From Burkholderiaceae bacterium (GTDB lineage Bacteria > Pseudomonadota > Gammaproteobacteria > Burkholderiales > Burkholderiaceae_E), in contig JAGXFG010000076.1 in the NCBI GenBank assembly GCA_024637395.1, positions 1 through 49,809 on the forward strand: a stretch of DNA of 49,809 nt. Reading direction: 5' to 3'. The position numbers and the translations under genes are program-made. Below, piece after piece: positions 43,183 through 49,809 of the stretch. Below the pieces are notes generated by a model. That model was given only the letters and a program-made list of their open reading frames with translations, did not search any database and was not told the DNA's origin. Position 1 is the first letter of the stretch. Every line of letters begins with the position of its first letter.

Positions 43183-44385
43183 TCAGACGCGCTCGATCAG
43201 CAGTGCGATTCCCTGGCCGACACCGATGCACATCGTGCACAGGCCGTAGCGGCCGCCGGTGCGCTGCAACTGATTGAGGGCTGTCAGGACCAGCCGTGCT
43301 CCCGACATGCCCAGCGGGTGGCCGAGCGCGATCGCGCCGCCGTTGGGGTTGACCCGGGGATCATCGTCGTCGAGCCCGAGCAGGCGCAGCGTCGCCAGGC
43401 CTTGCGCCGCGAACGCCTCGTTGAGCTCGATCACGTCGAGTGCAGCGAGCGCTATGCCGGTGCGCGCGAGCAGCTTCTGGGTCGCCGGCGCCGGGCCGAT
43501 GCCCATGATCCGCGGCGCCACGCCGGCCACGGCCATGCCGACGATGCGCGCGCGCGGCGTCAGGCCGTGGCGCTGCGCCGCCGCCTCGGAGGCAACGATG
43601 ATTCCGGCCGCGCCGTCGTTGACGCCCGAGGCGTTGCCCGCGGTGATCGAGCCGTCGGCCTTGACGAAGGGCTTGAGCTTGCGGAGCAATTCAATGGTCG
43701 TCTCGCGGGGATGTTCGTCGCGCGCCACGACCACCGGATCGCCCTTGCGCTGGGGGATCTCCACCGGGACGATCTCGGCGTCGAAGAACCCACTGCGCTG
43801 CGCCGCGGCGGCACGAGCCTGGCTGCGCAGGGCGAACTGGTCCTGGTCCTCGCGCGATATCTGGTAGTCGGCGGCAACGTTCTCGGCGGTCTCGGGCATT
43901 TGGTCAACGCCATAGAGCTTGCGCATCACCGGGTTGATGAAGCGCCAGCCGATCGTGGTGTCGTAGACGGCATTGCTGCGGCTGAAGGCCGAGTCCGCCT
44001 TGGGCATCACGAAGGGCGCCCGCGACATGCTCTCCACCCCGCCCGCAATCCCGAGTTCGACTTCGTCGTTCCTGATCGCGCGCGCCAGGGTGCCGACCGC
44101 GTCCATTCCCGAGCCGCACAGGCGGTTCACGGTGGCGCCGGGAACCTCCTGCGGCAAACCGGCCAGCAGCAGTGCCATCCGGGCAACATTGCGGTTGTCC
44201 TCCCCGGCTTGATTGGCGCAGCCCATGATCACGTCCTCGATCGCGGCCGGGTCCAGCCCCGGGTTGCGCGCCAGCAGCGTGCGCAACGGAATCGCCGCGA
44301 GGTCATCGGTGCGCACGCTCGCCAGGGAACCGCCGTAACGGCCGATCGGAGTCCGGATCGCATCGCAAATAAACGCTTCACTCAT
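43183..44385 (-). CDS. pcaF: 3-oxoadipyl-CoA thiolase (PcaF type)
   Basis: 400 residues, the exact PcaF length, starting SEAFICDAIRTPIGRYGGSL, which is typical of beta-ketoadipyl-CoA thiolases. Catalytic residues: Cys90 (NRLCGSG), His356 (GHPLGMSG) and Cys386 (MCIGVGQG). Splits 3-oxoadipyl-CoA with CoA into succinyl-CoA and acetyl-CoA. Two ATGs overlap the region (44388, 44385); GGGAG seven bases before 44385 favours it. Directly after pcaJ. The frame open to 45153 is a run-on into pcaJ and not one protein. Confidence 0.93.
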   Translation of the reverse strand: MSEAFICDAIRTPIGRYGGSLASVRTDDLAAIPLRTLLARNPGLDPAAIEDVIMGCANQAGEDNRNVARMALLLAGLPQEVPGATVNRLCGSGMDAVGTLARAIRNDEVELGIAGGVESMSRAPFVMPKADSAFSRSNAVYDTTIGWRFINPVMRKLYGVDQMPETAENVAADYQISREDQDQFALRSQARAAAAQRSGFFDAEIVPVEIPQRKGDPVVVARDEHPRETTIELLRKLKPFVKADGSITAGNASGVNDGAAGIIVASEAAAQRHGLTPRARIVGMAVAGVAPRIMGIGPAPATQKLLARTGIALAALDVIELNEAFAAQGLATLRLLGLDDDDPRVNPNGGAIALGHPLGMSGARLVLTALNQLQRTGGRYGLCTMCIGVGQGIALLIERV

Positions 44386-44387
44386 CA

Positions 44388-45053
44388 TTACACTCCCAAG
44401 GTATCGCCCGCGCCCGGCGCAGCCCGCAGGGGCACGCCACTCAATTTGCACAACTCGTCGAAGCCCAGCCCCGCGGCCCATTCCAGCGCCACCAGCCCCT
44501 CGCCGCCCACTTCGATCACCGCCAGGTCGGTATAGATCCGGCTCACGCACCCGACCCCGGTAAGCGGATAAGTGCAGTTGGCGACCAGCTTGCTCTCGCC
44601 GCTGCGGGTCTGGTGCTCCATCATCACGTATACCTGCCGCGCGCCGATTGCGAGGTCCATTGCGCCGCCCACCGCCGGAATGGCATCGGCCGCGCCAGTG
44701 TGCCAGTTCGCAAGATCGCCCCTGACCGACACCTGAAAAGCGCCGAGCACGCAGATGTCGAGGTGCCCACCGCGCATCATCGCGAACGAGTCGGCGTGGT
44801 GGAAATAGGCCCCGCCCGCCAGCAGCGTCACCGGCTGCTTGCCGGCGTTGATCAGGTCGCTGTCCTCCTCGCCGGGAGCCGGTGCCGGCCCCATCCCGAG
44901 GATGCCGTTCTCGCTGTGCAGCACGATCTCGCGACCGGCCGGCAACTTGTCCGCCACCATGGTCGGCAGCCCGATCCCGAGGTTGACGTAAGCCCCTTCG
45001 GGGATGTCCTGCGCGACCCGGGCCGCCATCTGTTGACGTGTCAGTCGCTTCAT
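44388..45053 (-). CDS. pcaJ: 3-oxoacid CoA-transferase subunit B (PcaJ type)
   Basis: 221 residues. The catalytic Glu that forms the CoA thioester is Glu48 in LHSENGILGMGP. With PcaI it moves CoA from succinyl-CoA to 3-oxoadipate or acetoacetate. ATG at 45053 overlaps the pcaI stop as ATGA. PcaF directly after favours 3-oxoadipate, but acetoacetate transfer (ScoB) cannot be excluded, and the DUF849 enzyme 43 kb away would produce acetoacetate. Confidence 0.92.
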   Translation of the reverse strand: MKRLTRQQMAARVAQDIPEGAYVNLGIGLPTMVADKLPAGREIVLHSENGILGMGPAPAPGEEDSDLINAGKQPVTLLAGGAYFHHADSFAMMRGGHLDICVLGAFQVSVRGDLANWHTGAADAIPAVGGAMDLAIGARQVYVMMEHQTRSGESKLVANCTYPLTGVGCVSRIYTDLAVIEVGGEGLVALEWAAGLGFDELCKLSGVPLRAAPGAGDTLGV

Positions 45054-45754
45054 TGCCGTGCCTCCGCCCGGGCGCCGGCAGCAGTTCCCGGGGGCGGGAT
45101 GCACACCACGCGCTGGACGAATATTCCCGGGGTGACAATGGCTTCCGGATCAAGTGCGCCGAGTTCGACCGTCGCGCTTACCTGCACCACCGCGCAGCGC
45201 GCCGCGCTGGCCATGATCGGACCGAAATTGCGCGCCGCCTTGCGAAAGGTCAGGTTGCCCCAGCGGTCCGCCAACTCGGCCCGGATCAGCGCAAAGTCGC
45301 CGAAAATAGGGTGCTCGAGCACATAGTCGCGGCCATTGATCAACCTGGTCTCCTTGCCCTCGGCGAGCGTGGTGCCGAATCCGGTCGGGGTGAAGAATGC
45401 CCCGATCCCCGCGCCGGCGGCCCGGATCCGTTCGGCGAGGTTGCCCTGCGGCACCAGTTCGGTCTCGATCGCGCCGCGGCGATAGAGATCGTCGAAGACC
45501 TGCGAATCGGCCTGGCGCGGGAACGAGCAGACGATCTTGCGCACCCGCCCAGCCTTGAGCAGGGCAGCGATCCCGGTCTCACCATTGCCGGCGTTATTGC
45601 TCACCACCACCAGGTCGCGCGCGCCCTGCTCGATCAGCGCCTCGATCAGTTCGTGGGGCATCCCGGCGCCGCCGAAGCCGCCAATCAGGATGGTGGCGCC
45701 ATCAGGCACATCAGCCACCGCCACCTGCGCCGAATCCACAATCTTGTTGATCAT
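45050..45754 (-). CDS. pcaI: 3-oxoacid CoA-transferase subunit A (PcaI type)
   Basis: 234 residues. Family blocks ILIGGFGGAGMPHELIEAL, VSNNAGNGETGIAALL and GNLAERIRAAGAGIGAFFTP (shortened). ATG at 45754 with GAGGGAAG just upstream; an upstream in-frame ATG at 45853 is rejected. First gene of a pcaI-pcaJ-pcaF operon. No ring-cleavage genes or pcaD lie in the window. Confidence 0.92.
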   Translation of the reverse strand: MINKIVDSAQVAVADVPDGATILIGGFGGAGMPHELIEALIEQGARDLVVVSNNAGNGETGIAALLKAGRVRKIVCSFPRQADSQVFDDLYRRGAIETELVPQGNLAERIRAAGAGIGAFFTPTGFGTTLAEGKETRLINGRDYVLEHPIFGDFALIRAELADRWGNLTFRKAARNFGPIMASAARCAVVQVSATVELGALDPEAIVTPGIFVQRVVCIPPPGTAAGARAEARQ

Positions 45755-45800
45755 CAACTTCCCTCGTAGGCTCGGATTGCGCCGCCAGCCGGACGCAACC

Positions 45801-47261
45801 TCAGAGTTTACCTGCCGCGCGCCGTGCGGCATCGGCATCGGCGGCGTCGACATCGGCGCGCAGCCAGCGCAGCAGGACCAGTCCCGGCAAAGCGGTCACC
45901 ACCGTGACCAGGAAAAAGTCCGCCCATCCCCAGGTCGCCACCATCACGCCGGCGGCCGGACCGACATAGACGCGCCCGACCGCCGAGAGCGCCGAGAGCA
46001 GCGCGAACTGCGCGGCCGAGAAGCGCCGGTCGGTAAGCGACATCAGGAAGGCCACGAAGGCGGCAGTGCCCATGCCCCCGCAGAGATTCTCGACCCCGAT
46101 CGCGGTGGCCATCAACCCAAAACTCTTGGGCAATACGGCGAGCAGCCAATAGCCGAAATTGGACACCGCCTGGAGCACACCGAAAATCATCAGGGCGGAA
46201 TACAGCGGACGCTTGGCGAGCCAGGCGCCGCCAGCGAGCGCGCCGATGATGGTCGCGACCAGCCCGAGTACCTTGTTGACCGCACCGACCTCGGTGAGGC
46301 TGAAGCCGGCACCGCGGATCAGGAAGGTGGTCGAGAGACTGCCGGCAAACGCGTCGCCCAGCTTGTAGAGCACGATCAGCGCGAGCAGCGCCAGCGCGTG
46401 GCGGCGCTCGAAGAACGCATCCCAGGGCGCCACGAAGGATGGAAACCCCGACCAACGCGCCGCCTGCAGTGCCGCCGCGAACGCGACCAGCATCGTGACC
46501 GAGTTGTAGGCCAGGCGCGCAAAGCCGTCGCCACCGACCCAATCGCCGGAGAACCAGCGCAGCGCGAAGAACGCGCCCACTCCGGCGCCCACCATCGCCA
46601 CGAAACCGCGCAGTTCGACCCCCACCGGGGCGCTGTTCAGCTCCGGCCTGGGCAGCCGCGGCACCATCATGCTGACGATGGTGAACAAGGCGAAGATCAG
46701 CGCCATCAGCCGATAGGTGTTGGGCCAGCCGAGCACCTGGTCGGCGAGGATCAGCGCCAGACCCCCGGAAACGATCATCGCGATCCGGTAGCCGAGCACC
46801 GACACCGCCGCGCCGGCGCCGCGCTCGGCGGGTTCCAGCAGGTCGCTGCGGTAGGCATCGAAGACGATGTCCTGCGATGCCGAAAGGAACGCGATCGCCA
46901 CGGCCGCCGCGCCCACCAGAGCGATCTGACTGCCGGGGTCGAGCGTGGCCATCGCCAGACACGCCAGCGCCAGCCCGGCCTGGGTGATGATCAGCCAGCC
47001 GCGGCGGCGGCCGATGCGCGGCGGCTCGAAGCGATCGACCAGCGGCGCCCAGACGAACTTGAAGGTGTAGGGCAGGCCGACCAGCGCGAAGAAGCCGATG
47101 GTGCGGATATCGACGCCCTCCACCGTCAGCCAGGCCTGCAGCGTCCCGGCCGAGAGCGCGAGCGGCAGTCCGCTGGCGAAACCGAGCGCCATCATCGCCG
47201 CGATGCGGCGGTTGGCGAAGACGTCGAGAATCGCGTGGCGCGCTGGGTTGGCCGAGGGCAT
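45801..47261 (-). CDS. ampG: AmpG-like MFS permease
   Basis: 486 residues, 12 or more hydrophobic segments, inner membrane. AmpG-type blocks are seen: ALGFASGLPLALSAGTLQAWL, PYTFKFVWAPLVDR, ASQDIVFDAYRSDLL, and NLCGGMGTAAFVAFLMSL near the C-terminal half. AmpG imports anhydromuropeptides for cell-wall recycling. Start ATG at 47261. It follows the ThDP enzyme gene by 21 bases and may be co-transcribed, which is unusual for a recycling permease; a related substrate is possible. The Asp/Ala-rich tail is specific to this protein. Confidence 0.9.
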   Translation of the reverse strand: MPSANPARHAILDVFANRRIAAMMALGFASGLPLALSAGTLQAWLTVEGVDIRTIGFFALVGLPYTFKFVWAPLVDRFEPPRIGRRRGWLIITQAGLALACLAMATLDPGSQIALVGAAAVAIAFLSASQDIVFDAYRSDLLEPAERGAGAAVSVLGYRIAMIVSGGLALILADQVLGWPNTYRLMALIFALFTIVSMMVPRLPRPELNSAPVGVELRGFVAMVGAGVGAFFALRWFSGDWVGGDGFARLAYNSVTMLVAFAAALQAARWSGFPSFVAPWDAFFERRHALALLALIVLYKLGDAFAGSLSTTFLIRGAGFSLTEVGAVNKVLGLVATIIGALAGGAWLAKRPLYSALMIFGVLQAVSNFGYWLLAVLPKSFGLMATAIGVENLCGGMGTAAFVAFLMSLTDRRFSAAQFALLSALSAVGRVYVGPAAGVMVATWGWADFFLVTVVTALPGLVLLRWLRADVDAADADAARRAAGKL

Positions 47262-47282
47262 GGGGCGCTAGTTTACGCGCGC

Positions 47283-49040
47283 TCAGCCGGTGATCTTGCG
47301 CAACAGCGCCCGCGCCCCGAGACGCAGCTTCTGGGCCAGGCTGAAGCGGCTGAAATTGGTCTTGACCGCGCCCTGAGTGAACGCCGTGCGCTTGGTGTAG
47401 TCGATCTGGACGTCGACGATCACCGGCCAGCCGCCGGCGGCCGCGCTGCGTGCCCGTTCGATCGCCGGTTCGATCTCGTCGTTGTTGGCGATGGTCACGA
47501 AGGCGGCTCCCGTGGCGAGCGCCACGCCCTCGACCTGAAGGGCGCCCAGCGCCGAACAGGACTTGCGGTTGAAGGTGATTTCCTGCGCCTGCGCGATTTG
47601 CGACAGTTCGCCGTCGTGGAACACGTAATAGATGACGCCCAGGCCCTGGCGTGCCGCCGTTGCTATCTCCATGCAGGTCATCATGAAGGCGCCGTCGCCA
47701 ACAATCGCGAACACCTCGCGCTCGGGCTGCGCCAATTTCGCGCCGATCGCCGCCGGCACGGCGTAGCCCATGCAGTTGAAATCGGTCGGCAGGATGAACG
47801 ACTTGGGCGAGTGGACCGGAAACAGTTCGGCGGTCAGGTAAGTGTGGTTGCCGTCGTCGACCACCGCGATCGCGTCGTCGGGAACGGCGTGGCGCAGGGC
47901 CGCGAAGAAGCGGCCCGGATTGACCCGCTCCTTGCTGTCGTGTTCGAGCCACTCGTCGCGGTAGGCCCGCTTGTCGCGGGCGATCGCGGCATGCAATGCG
48001 TCGTTGCGGGCGCGCGGCGCGAGTTCGTTCACGCCGGCCTCGTCCATCGAAAGCGCCTGCCAGAGCGCCTCGAGCCCGTCACCGGCGTCGCAGGCGAGCT
48101 CGATCTTCGCCGGATAGTTGGCGTTGAAGACCCGCCCATCGATATCGAGGTGGATCAGGTTCTCGGGGACCGTGACCCCGAAACTGCCGGTGGCGATCTC
48201 CGAGAAACGCGTGCCGACGGCCAACAGGCAGTCGCAGTCCTTGAAGGCGTTGCGGGCGGCCGGTACTGCCGCCGGTCCAAAGCCGAAGCCGACATGCAGC
48301 GGATGGTTGGCCGGGAACACCGACAACCCCTGCAACGTGGTCGCCACCGGCGCCTGCAGATAATCGGCGATCTTCCTGAGTGTCGCGGTCGCGTCGCGCG
48401 CCCCCCAGCCAGCGAAGATCGCCGGCCGGCGGGCCGAGCGCAGCAGCGCTGCCGCTTCGGCAAAGCGGGCTGCCGCTGGCAAGGGCGGCGCTTCCGGCGC
48501 GCCGCCGACGAATTTCGGGATCTCGCCGACTTCGCCGGCGAACAGCTGGAGGTTGACCGGCAGCTCGACGAATACCGGTCCCGGCACCCCGCCGGTGGCG
48601 ATCCGATAGGCCTCGAAGATCGTCGGCATCACCCGTTCATGGCTGTCGACGCGAAACACCGCCTTGGTCAACGGCGCGACAAAAGCCAGCTGGTCGATCT
48701 CGTGGAGCTGGTAGCGCCGGTCGGTATCGGTGCGAATCCCGCCGCAGATCACGAGCATCGGGATGCCGTCGAGAAAGGCCTCGGCAATGCCGCTGGCCGC
48801 GTGAGTGACGCCGGCGGCCGGCACGATCACTATGGTGCCGATCGAGTCCGAGACCCGGCTGACCGCGTCGGCCATGAATGCCGCGCCGCCCTCGTGGGTG
48901 ACGAGCACCGGAGTGATCAGCTTCGAACTGTTGAGTTCGTCGTAGAGCTCGGTGTTGTGGACACCGGGAATTCCGAAGGTGTGCCGCACCCCGATTTGTT
49001 CGAGGGCCCGCACGGCCAGCCAGGCGGCAGTCTTGTTCAT
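47283..49040 (-). CDS. ThDP-dependent acetolactate synthase-like enzyme
   Basis: 585 residues with the three domains of the large acetolactate-synthase-type family. The ThDP-activating Glu is Glu50 (VTHEGGAAF); the cofactor motif GDG is at 448-450. The usual second half of that motif (Asn-Asn) is replaced by FHDGEL, so the second metal ligand is Asp476, a variant I associate with an uncharacterised subfamily. It is not a simple IlvB: no regulatory subunit gene follows. ATG at 49040 overlaps the FAD dehydrogenase stop as ATGA. Reaction unknown; decarboxylation or C-C bond cleavage or ligation of a 2-oxo acid is expected. Confidence 0.88.
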   Translation of the reverse strand: MNKTAAWLAVRALEQIGVRHTFGIPGVHNTELYDELNSSKLITPVLVTHEGGAAFMADAVSRVSDSIGTIVIVPAAGVTHAASGIAEAFLDGIPMLVICGGIRTDTDRRYQLHEIDQLAFVAPLTKAVFRVDSHERVMPTIFEAYRIATGGVPGPVFVELPVNLQLFAGEVGEIPKFVGGAPEAPPLPAAARFAEAAALLRSARRPAIFAGWGARDATATLRKIADYLQAPVATTLQGLSVFPANHPLHVGFGFGPAAVPAARNAFKDCDCLLAVGTRFSEIATGSFGVTVPENLIHLDIDGRVFNANYPAKIELACDAGDGLEALWQALSMDEAGVNELAPRARNDALHAAIARDKRAYRDEWLEHDSKERVNPGRFFAALRHAVPDDAIAVVDDGNHTYLTAELFPVHSPKSFILPTDFNCMGYAVPAAIGAKLAQPEREVFAIVGDGAFMMTCMEIATAARQGLGVIYYVFHDGELSQIAQAQEITFNRKSCSALGALQVEGVALATGAAFVTIANNDEIEPAIERARSAAAGGWPVIVDVQIDYTKRTAFTQGAVKTNFSRFSLAQKLRLGARALLRKITG

Positions 49041-49809
49041 GGTTGATTCCCGCTTGATGTTCCGCCGATCGCCCGACCGGCAATCCGTCCACCGAGGATA
49101 CAGCCTCCCAGAAACCCGCCCTCGAGGCCGCGCAGGCCATGCATTCCGCCACCGCCAAAGCCCGCGGCCTCGCCGGCAGCGAATAGTCCCGGGATAGGCT
49201 CGCCGCGAGCGTCGAGCACCCGGCACGAGAGGTCGGTCTGGATGCCGCCGAGCGACTTGCGGCTGATCACGAACTCGCGGATCGCCACCAGCGGCAGCGC
49301 GCCGTCGTCGACGATGCGCTGCGAGCTGGCGGTGCGCACCCGGTCGCCGCGCCAGGCCTTCATCGCCGCGATCCGGGCGAGTTGGGGATCGTCATAGGGC
49401 GCGCCCCGCGCCACCGCCGCGTCGTAGCGCTTGACCGCGGCCTCGACCCGCTCGAATTCGACCGCTTCGTCGCCATTGGCGCGATTCATCGCCGCGACCA
49501 GTTCGCGCAGGTTGGGCGCAATCACGACGTCCGCGCAGTTTTCGGTCAGCTGGCGATAGAGCCAGCGATTGCCGAGCAGCAGGTCGCGCAGCGTTGCCAG
49601 GATCTTGCGATTGCGCATCGAAGGGTTGAATTCCGAGCCCGAAATGGCCAGTTCCTTCATGGCGATGCGCCGGTTCAACAGCTGCCAGGAATACTGCTGC
49701 GGCTGCGCGCACACCCGGGTGACCAGCTCCCGGGTGTCGAAACCGCTCATCATCGGTTCCGGCCCGATCCGTTCGCCGCGCCAGTCGAGCCACAGCGCCG
49801 AGCGTGGCG
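49037..49809 (-). CDS. FAD-binding dehydrogenase, C-terminal part (cut by window end)
   Basis: About 256 residues are visible; the frame is open through base 49809, so the N-terminal FAD domain lies outside. The piece starts with LWLDWRGERIGPEPMMSGFDT and ends with the second FAD-contact block GLFAAGEAAGFGGGGMHG..GLEGGFLGGCILGGRIAG, typical of the fumarate-reductase/3-ketosteroid-dehydrogenase-like flavoproteins. It oxidises or reduces a C-C bond. The ATG at 49753 is internal. Coupled to the ThDP enzyme by a four-base overlap, so the two may catalyse steps of one pathway. Confidence 0.88.
   Translation of the reverse strand, partial: PRSALWLDWRGERIGPEPMMSGFDTRELVTRVCAQPQQYSWQLLNRRIAMKELAISGSEFNPSMRNRKILATLRDLLLGNRWLYRQLTENCADVVIAPNLRELVAAMNRANGDEAVEFERVEAAVKRYDAAVARGAPYDDPQLARIAAMKAWRGDRVRTASSQRIVDDGALPLVAIREFVISRKSLGGIQTDLSCRVLDARGEPIPGLFAAGEAAGFGGGGMHGLRGLEGGFLGGCILGGRIAGRAIGGTSSGNQP

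Noticed and set aside
43183-45153. Single 656-codon thiolase fusion protein
   Set aside because: The first 255 codons are an out-of-frame read of pcaJ; the thiolase has its own start with a ribosome site at 44385 and the exact PcaF length.
45537-49046. Open frame of 1169 codons on the plus strand
   Set aside because: It runs opposite pcaI, the AmpG-like permease and the ThDP enzyme, is rich in Arg, Gly, His and Asp, has no domain pattern, and is a shadow caused by high GC content.

Overview
The window is GC-rich, densely coded bacterial chromosome with no RNA genes, insertion sequences, phage genes or CRISPR array that I can recognise. Gene content fits a high-GC Beta- or Gammaproteobacterium with a scavenging, organic-acid and amino-acid based metabolism. 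It carries two DppBCDF-type ABC importers, a TRAP transporter, a DUF849 cleavage enzyme, pcaIJF-type genes, an AmpG-like permease, a YgbA family protein and a DUF3300 envelope protein. The class assignment is an inference; no marker gene settles it.

Layout. (1) 1-3.5 kb: the end of a hypothetical gene, then a divergent pair of a beta-keto acid cleavage enzyme and a class V aminotransferase, the latter overlapping a small membrane protein. (2) 3.5-7.7 kb: YgbA-like protein, DUF3300 protein, copper ATPase CopA and a divergent CopZ-like chaperone. (3) 7.8-26.9 kb: an approximately 18 kb set of minus-strand genes facing a divergent LysR regulator. In transcription order it holds aldehyde dehydrogenase, TRAP transporter (P, Q, M), a 3-hydroxyisobutyrate dehydrogenase-type reductase, ABC importer (binding protein, two ATPases, two permeases), two tandem D-2-hydroxyacid dehydrogenases, an uncharacterised 418-residue protein, a uronate-dehydrogenase-like enzyme, a D-threonine-aldolase-like enzyme and an N-acyl-D-amino-acid deacylase. 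(4) 26.9-43.1 kb: a second cluster with three different M81 (MlrC/microcystinase C-type) metallopeptidases, a D-serine-dehydratase-like enzyme, ornithine-cyclodeaminase family enzyme, two Asp/Glu racemase family proteins, an amidase, a second complete ABC importer and a SnoaL-like protein. (5) 43.1-49.8 kb: pcaF-pcaJ-pcaI, an AmpG-like permease, a ThDP-dependent acetolactate-synthase-like enzyme and the C-terminal part of an FAD-binding dehydrogenase cut by the window edge.

Regions 3 and 4 look like two neighbouring catabolic islands with one chemical theme. Importers for peptides and carboxylates are combined with enzymes that open amide bonds (three M81 enzymes, amidase, N-acyl-D-amino-acid deacylase) and enzymes that act on D-amino acids and 2-oxo or 2-hydroxy acids (two D-amino-acid PLP enzymes of one fold, racemases, imine-reductase family, D-2-hydroxyacid dehydrogenases, aldehyde dehydrogenase). 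I infer a pathway for peptides or N-acyl conjugates that contain D-amino acids, possibly attached to a sugar acid. There is no canonical mlrA, mlrB or mlrD, so this is not the described microcystin gene cluster. This is the best candidate in the window for an undescribed system.

Many adjacent genes overlap by four bases (ATGA or GTGA), which indicates tight operons with coupled translation. In all three transporter operons a strong stem-loop lies right after the binding-protein gene, which would favour excess binding protein over permease and ATPase.
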